Part shown: in pieces, positions 60,454 through 64,000 of the stretch | How positions within the stretch are numbered: position 1 is the stretch's first letter | Layout: every line of letters starts with the position of its first letter | Source: JADLHS01 sp039806955 | GTDB lineage: Bacteria; Verrucomicrobiota; Verrucomicrobiia; Limisphaerales; JADLHS01 | Assembly: GCA_039806955.1 (NCBI GenBank) | Contig: JBDHQI010000014.1 | Coordinates: 38,973-102,972 of the forward strand | DNA length: 64,000 bases | Direction: 5' to 3' | Notes under the pieces: model-generated | What the model was told of the DNA's origin: nothing | Databases searched by the model: none | Seen by the model: the letters and a program-made list of their open reading frames with translations, nothing else | Made by a program: the position numbers and the translations under genes

Positions 60454-61037
60454 TGAGGCTCTCCTTGCGCGGCTGGCGGATGGAGGCTGGCGGATGGTGC
60501 GACGGTTTCGTCCGCCTTCAATCTTCCATCACTCACCTTCGTTTTTGTAGCTTCGTCGCGCATCGCAATAATTACTGCACCAATCAACGCCGCCGTCAGC
60601 AGCAGGCCCAGCACTTCGAGCGGCAGCACAAATTTCGTCATCAATCGGCTTCCAATCTGATCAACCGTGACCTCCGGCGCGGGCCGCAGCGGCGATTGCG
60701 CGACCGGACGGTGCAGAATCGCCCAAACCAGGAGCGCAAAGACCGCGACGCCAATGGCGCCGCCCCAGAACCAGGAGACTGAAAAAATGGAGCGTTCCGA
60801 CCCCTCGCCGCCGCGCGTGAGCAGAACCGCGAACACGATGAGAATCGCCACCGCGCCCACGTAGATCAGGATTTGCGCCAGCCCGACAAATTGTGCTTCC
60901 AGTTGCAAATAGGCCGCGGCCAGCCCGATAAACGCCACCGCCGACGCCAGCACGCAGTGAATGAGATTGCGCAACCACATCGTCGCGATAGCCGCACTCA
61001 CGATCAGCGTCGCGATGATGGCGAAGGCAAGGGTCAT
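60450..61037 (-). CDS. nuoJ: NADH-quinone oxidoreductase subunit J
   Basis: The 195-residue product has five predicted helices and the NuoJ signature LVGLAQILIYVGAVAILIVF (here FVGLAQILIYVGAVAIL) next to the pi-bulge helix. The N-terminus MTLAFAIIATLIVSAAIATM and RNLIHCVLASAVAFIGLAA are typical. A polar tail after MRDEAT (about 40 residues) is longer than in E. coli and may be disordered. It is coupled to nuoK by an ATGA overlap; 106 bases separate it from nuoH. Confidence 0.94.
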   Translation of the reverse strand: MTLAFAIIATLIVSAAIATMWLRNLIHCVLASAVAFIGLAAAYLQLEAQFVGLAQILIYVGAVAILIVFAVLLTRGGEGSERSIFSVSWFWGGAIGVAVFALLVWAILHRPVAQSPLRPAPEVTVDQIGSRLMTKFVLPLEVLGLLLTAALIGAVIIAMRDEATKTKVSDGRLKADETVAPSASLHPPAAQGEPQ

Positions 61038-61143
61038 GCGTAAAAGCCCCGCAAGGTTAAAGCATTAAAACGCAGCCGCAGTCCGCCACTGCGCGAGCCG
61101 GGGTGACGAGGCAACGATTGAGCCTGATAATTATTTAGCTTTT

Positions 61144-62322
61144 TCATTCCGCAAAACGGTACGTGCGTTTGCTGAGTTGTCTGCCCTGCATCAGGCCGCG
61201 CCCCAACAACCAGTACGAGCCTAGCACCAGCGCGCTGCACACCAGCCAGCGCGTGAAAGCGCCGCTGACCCAATGCCAGAGCGCGGCGGTCACGATGTTG
61301 ATGAGCGCCATCGGGAGCATGAATTTCCACGCAAAATTCATGAGTTGATCCTGGCGCAACCGGGGCAACGTACCGCGCGTCCAGATGAACAACGCGAGTA
61401 CCGCGATCAGTTTCAAAAAGAACCACAGCCAGGACGGAATAAATTCCCACGTGACGTAGGGCGCATTCCAGCCCCCGAGAAACAGCGTGACCCCCAAACC
61501 GCTGATGGCGAACAGACTCAGGTATTCTGCCAGGAAAAAGAGCGCGAATTTGAATCCCGAATACTCGATGAAATACCCGGCAATGATTTCCGATTCACCT
61601 TCCGGTAAATCGAACGGACAACGATTAGCCTCCGCGCTGGCGGCAATCAGGAACAAAACGAAGCCCGCCGCGCCCCACGGCGTGAATACAAACCAATCCA
61701 GCGACCAACCAGGCGTCGGGCTTTGCGCCAGCACCATCTGTGGCAGCGAAAGCGTGCCGGTGATCATCACCACCGGGAGCGTGGCCAGCACCAGCGGGAT
61801 TTCGTAACTGATCATTTGCGCCACGGCGCGCATCGCGCCCAGCAACGCGTACTTGTTCCGGCTGGACCAACCCGCCATGAACACCGCCAACTCCGCCACC
61901 GCGCCCACGGCAAAGAAAAACAACAGCCCTGAATCCAAATCCACCACCACCATGTTTCGTCCGAACGGCAACACGGCATAAACGGTGAAAGCCACCATGA
62001 CGAGCAGCACCGGCGCCAGCAAATGTCCGACGCGATCCGCCGCCCGCGGCACAATGTCCTCCTTGATCAACGCCTTGATGCCGTCGGCGGCCGGTTGTAA
62101 CCAACCGAACGGCCCGACGCGATTCGGCCCGTAACGATTCTGCATGCGCCCCAAACCTTTGCGTTCCATCCAGGTCATCACCGCAAAGAGCGTGGGAAAA
62201 ATGACGAGCACCGGAACAATCGAAAGCAACAGTGAAACGATGGCCGACTCCGACAGGATTCCGTCCCCCTGAGCAAGCAGCCAGTGTTTGAGTTGCACGA
62301 AAATTTGATCCAAACCGGACAT
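61144..62322 (-). CDS. nuoH: NADH-quinone oxidoreductase subunit H
   Basis: The 392-residue product forms part of the quinone chamber and anchors the peripheral arm. Family motifs are MERKGLGRMQNRYGPNRVGP, LQPAADGIKALIKEDIVP, SSRNKYALLGAMRAVAQMIS and the quinone-site loop ANRCPFDLPEGESEIIAGY. FIWTRGTLPRLRQDQLMNFA is also typical. It follows nuoI with a gap of 78 bases, so the order is I-H instead of the usual H-I. Confidence 0.96.
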   Translation of the reverse strand: MSGLDQIFVQLKHWLLAQGDGILSESAIVSLLLSIVPVLVIFPTLFAVMTWMERKGLGRMQNRYGPNRVGPFGWLQPAADGIKALIKEDIVPRAADRVGHLLAPVLLVMVAFTVYAVLPFGRNMVVVDLDSGLLFFFAVGAVAELAVFMAGWSSRNKYALLGAMRAVAQMISYEIPLVLATLPVVMITGTLSLPQMVLAQSPTPGWSLDWFVFTPWGAAGFVLFLIAASAEANRCPFDLPEGESEIIAGYFIEYSGFKFALFFLAEYLSLFAISGLGVTLFLGGWNAPYVTWEFIPSWLWFFLKLIAVLALFIWTRGTLPRLRQDQLMNFAWKFMLPMALINIVTAALWHWVSGAFTRWLVCSALVLGSYWLLGRGLMQGRQLSKRTYRFAE

Positions 62323-62400
62323 GAATGGCTTTTAAGTTGGTCGCGTGGCCAGGCGACCCAGTAACTGTTGGGGAGGGCAATTCATACGCGCATCACGTCA

Positions 62401-63018
62401 TCAATCGGTTTTGGTTGGAGGCGACACAGCGGGCGGGCAGGGTTTGCTCTCAGCAGCGGCTTTCGCTTCCACCGCAGCTTTGGCTTTGGCCTGCGCCTTG
62501 GCCAATTCCCGTGCCAACGCCGCATCCGAGACCGCAGCATCGGTCGGGTGGAGTTTCTGGTAATGCGAATTAGGTCGGGCCAGTTGCTGCTTGTGGACGA
62601 GTAATTTCCCGAACCGATCCGTGGCGCTCCACTCGTAATCCGTATCCATCTTGATCGCTTCGAAGGGACAAACCTCCACGCAAATCTGGCAGCTCATGCA
62701 CACCGAAACGTCAATATCGAAGACCGCCGGATAAAACTGCGCCTGCCCCTTGTAATCCGGTTTCTTGTCCTTGCTCTTGACGATGTAAATGCACTTGGGC
62801 GGACATTCCTTCTCGCAAATCTGACACGCCACACAGCGCATTCCCTCATGCCAATCGTCGCCATCGTACACGAGAAAGGGGAACTGGCGCGCGTTCTCGA
62901 TTTGCGGCGCGCGCTCCTCGGGATACTCCACCGTGGTCAACCGATCGTCCCGGACATAGCTGCCCAGAAAATTCCGCGCGGTCTCCACCATGCCTTTGAT
63001 GATCCCTTCGCCCAGCAT
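62401..63018 (-). CDS. nuoI: NADH-quinone oxidoreductase subunit I
   Basis: The 205-residue product carries two 4Fe-4S clusters: CVACQICEKECPPKC (Cys62, 65, 68, 72) and CMSCQICVEVCPFEA (Cys107, 110, 113, 117). It passes electrons to cluster N2 and the quinone. A short N-terminal amphipathic helix (IIKGMVETARNFLGSYV) binds the membrane subunits. After about residue 160 there is an Ala/Lys-rich helical tail and a Pro/Ser end (ELAKAQAKAKAAVEAKAAAE) not found in E. coli NuoI. It is the first gene of the cluster; upstream is DUF309, not nuoG. Confidence 0.95.
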   Translation of the reverse strand: MLGEGIIKGMVETARNFLGSYVRDDRLTTVEYPEERAPQIENARQFPFLVYDGDDWHEGMRCVACQICEKECPPKCIYIVKSKDKKPDYKGQAQFYPAVFDIDVSVCMSCQICVEVCPFEAIKMDTDYEWSATDRFGKLLVHKQQLARPNSHYQKLHPTDAAVSDAALARELAKAQAKAKAAVEAKAAAESKPCPPAVSPPTKTD

Positions 63019-63170
63019 GAATTATGTTCAGGTGCTCAAGCCGAATCTGCAACGCGCCGGAGCGAGGATTCCCTGGCCTGCGCCAGTTGCGCCTCACTCC
63101 GAACGAACCCCGGCAGAGTAAGAAGCTCTCGTTCCAGACGCAAGCCAACGGTATCGCGCCCCCGGGAAAC

Positions 63171-63590
63171 TTAATGCGTTAAAGTCAGCACCGGAGCGGG
63201 AATTTCCAACCACGGATTACGCTGAAAATCAGCCGCCGCCAACTCTTCCGACCATTGCGCAATCAGGCTCAAGACCCGCGCCAAATCCAGCCGCTCCTGT
63301 TGGGCCGGATACTTGCCCAGATTGGCGCGCGCCAATTCGAACAGCGCCGCGGCGGGACGCAGGCGATTCTTTTGCAGATGCACAAACGCCCCGGCCAGTT
63401 GGATCAATCCCTTGTAAAAATCGCCATTCGGACCATGCCGATCCGCCAGCCAAAGCTCCTCCAACACGTCATGCGCCTCGTAAAACTGCTGCTGATTGAA
63501 GCAATCGAAATATCCGAGGTAATGCGCGCTCAGCCCGCCGCCCTGAAACGCGGCGATGCGTTCGGCGATCTTGCCGCTCTTTCTGCTCAC
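63171..63590 (-). CDS. DUF309 domain protein
   Basis: The 139-residue product matches DUF309: FNQQQFYEAHDVLEELWLAD (H..LE..W motif) and FYKGLIQLAGAFVHLQKNRL, both putative metal- or ligand-binding helices. The family is small, cytoplasmic, all-helical and without known function. It is on the same strand as nuoI, 150 bases upstream, and might share the transcript. Confidence 0.85.
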   Translation of the reverse strand: MSRKSGKIAERIAAFQGGGLSAHYLGYFDCFNQQQFYEAHDVLEELWLADRHGPNGDFYKGLIQLAGAFVHLQKNRLRPAAALFELARANLGKYPAQQERLDLARVLSLIAQWSEELAAADFQRNPWLEIPAPVLTLTH

Positions 63591-63728
63591 GCGTCAAAGT
63601 TACCCGCGCCCCGCACCCGGCCCAAGCCAATTTACGAGCTGCAAATGCCAATAAAAGGGATTAATGTTCATTCGCACTAACGCTCCGCCTCGCCCGGTTC
63701 GCCGTAATCTACTTCCTCGGACACGACA

Positions 63729-63959
63729 ATGACGTTACGCAAGTCTCGTATCCTTTTCTCTGGTTTGTTCACGGTTGTCGTGTTGTTGGCAATAGCTTTG
63801 GTGGTATTCAATTCGAGTGAACCCACTTACCACGGAAGGCGCTTAACCCACATTTTTCACAAAGGGCTTGAACGAAACCGCGGTGGGAGCGTCCGAAGGC
63901 TTGATTTAATTGAGCCCAATGATGACACCCCGCACCGCTGCTTCGAGGACAGACTGTAA
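63729..63959 (+). CDS. Small membrane-anchored protein, possibly truncated
   Basis: The 76-residue frame begins MTLRKSRILFSGLFTVVVLL, a membrane helix, then SSEPTYHGRRLTHIF. That start resembles a group of Verrucomicrobiota proteins whose membrane anchor and EPxYxGRxLxxW-type segment precede HEAT-like repeats. Here the frame ends after about 30 polar residues, so it is either a short protein or a truncated, frameshifted relic. No downstream continuation could be recognised before the window ends. Confidence 0.45.
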   Translation: MTLRKSRILFSGLFTVVVLLAIALVVFNSSEPTYHGRRLTHIFHKGLERNRGGSVRRLDLIEPNDDTPHRCFEDRL

Positions 63960-64000
63960 GGACCAACCGCTGCTCTTTGCAGACCTGGGGGCGCGCCAGG

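Overview
The window looks like chromosome from a Verrucomicrobiota bacterium of the Limisphaerales (Pedosphaera-like) type. This is inferred from gene content only. The signs are two adjacent pseudopilins with the FTLIELLVVIAIIAIL leader helix, an ECF sigma factor fused to a membrane anchor and an extracytoplasmic domain, large secreted proteins (CotH kinase / lamin-tail, PPC-repeat, LamG/Ig-like, GxGYxYP), a TIGR03790 protein, and many palindromic intergenic repeats. I found no rRNA, tRNA or CRISPR array.

Layout. 1-656: start of a secreted GxGYxYP protein running off the left edge, then a repeat-rich gap with a decayed IS1182-type transposase. 1530-8600: gdx/sugE, recN, and a very large secreted CotH/lamin-tail/beta-helix protein whose reading frame is cut by one in-frame TAG. 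8784-11217: a metallo-beta-lactamase-fold hydrolase and a TIGR03790 protein. 11701-29235: housekeeping and mixed genes (carB, a PPC-repeat secreted protein, a uvrA-type gene, a GH5-like lipoprotein, two small membrane proteins, a protein kinase with an altered active site, comF, accD, clpB, an Asp/Glu-racemase family protein, a DUF488 protein). 29392-34236: a secreted beta-helix protein, a lipoprotein hydrolase and the sigma-factor fusion. 34237-37526: aspS followed by a relE-type toxin, its probable antitoxin, a hicB and a 3'-truncated hicA, with two decayed copies of the 3' end of aspS beyond them. 37782-41146: a membrane-anchored PHP hydrolase and two pseudopilins. 41390-46676: a four-gene catabolic operon (Fe-alcohol dehydrogenase, aldehyde dehydrogenase, glutamine-synthetase-like ligase, OPA-type transporter). 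46806-52311: HAD phosphatase, LuxR-type regulator, secreted LamG/Ig protein, D-cysteine desulfhydrase-type enzyme.

52382-63018 is a respiratory complex I cluster transcribed leftward in the order nuoI-H-J-K-L-M-M2-N. It has two different nuoM genes, and between them a REP-associated tyrosine transposase (IS200/IS605-like, Y1) enclosed by inverted copies of a three-hairpin repeat. Another copy of that repeat lies between nuoL and nuoK. nuoA-G are not in the window. A DUF309 protein and a small membrane-anchored ORF complete the right edge.

The most interesting signals are the REP-transposase unit inside the two-nuoM operon, the serial aspS 3'-end fragments around toxin-antitoxin genes, the amber-split giant gene, the predicted gamma-glutamylated amino-alcohol pathway, and the sigma factor fused to a secretin-like domain. 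Assignments rest on reading translated sequence and recalling family motifs; no database search was run.
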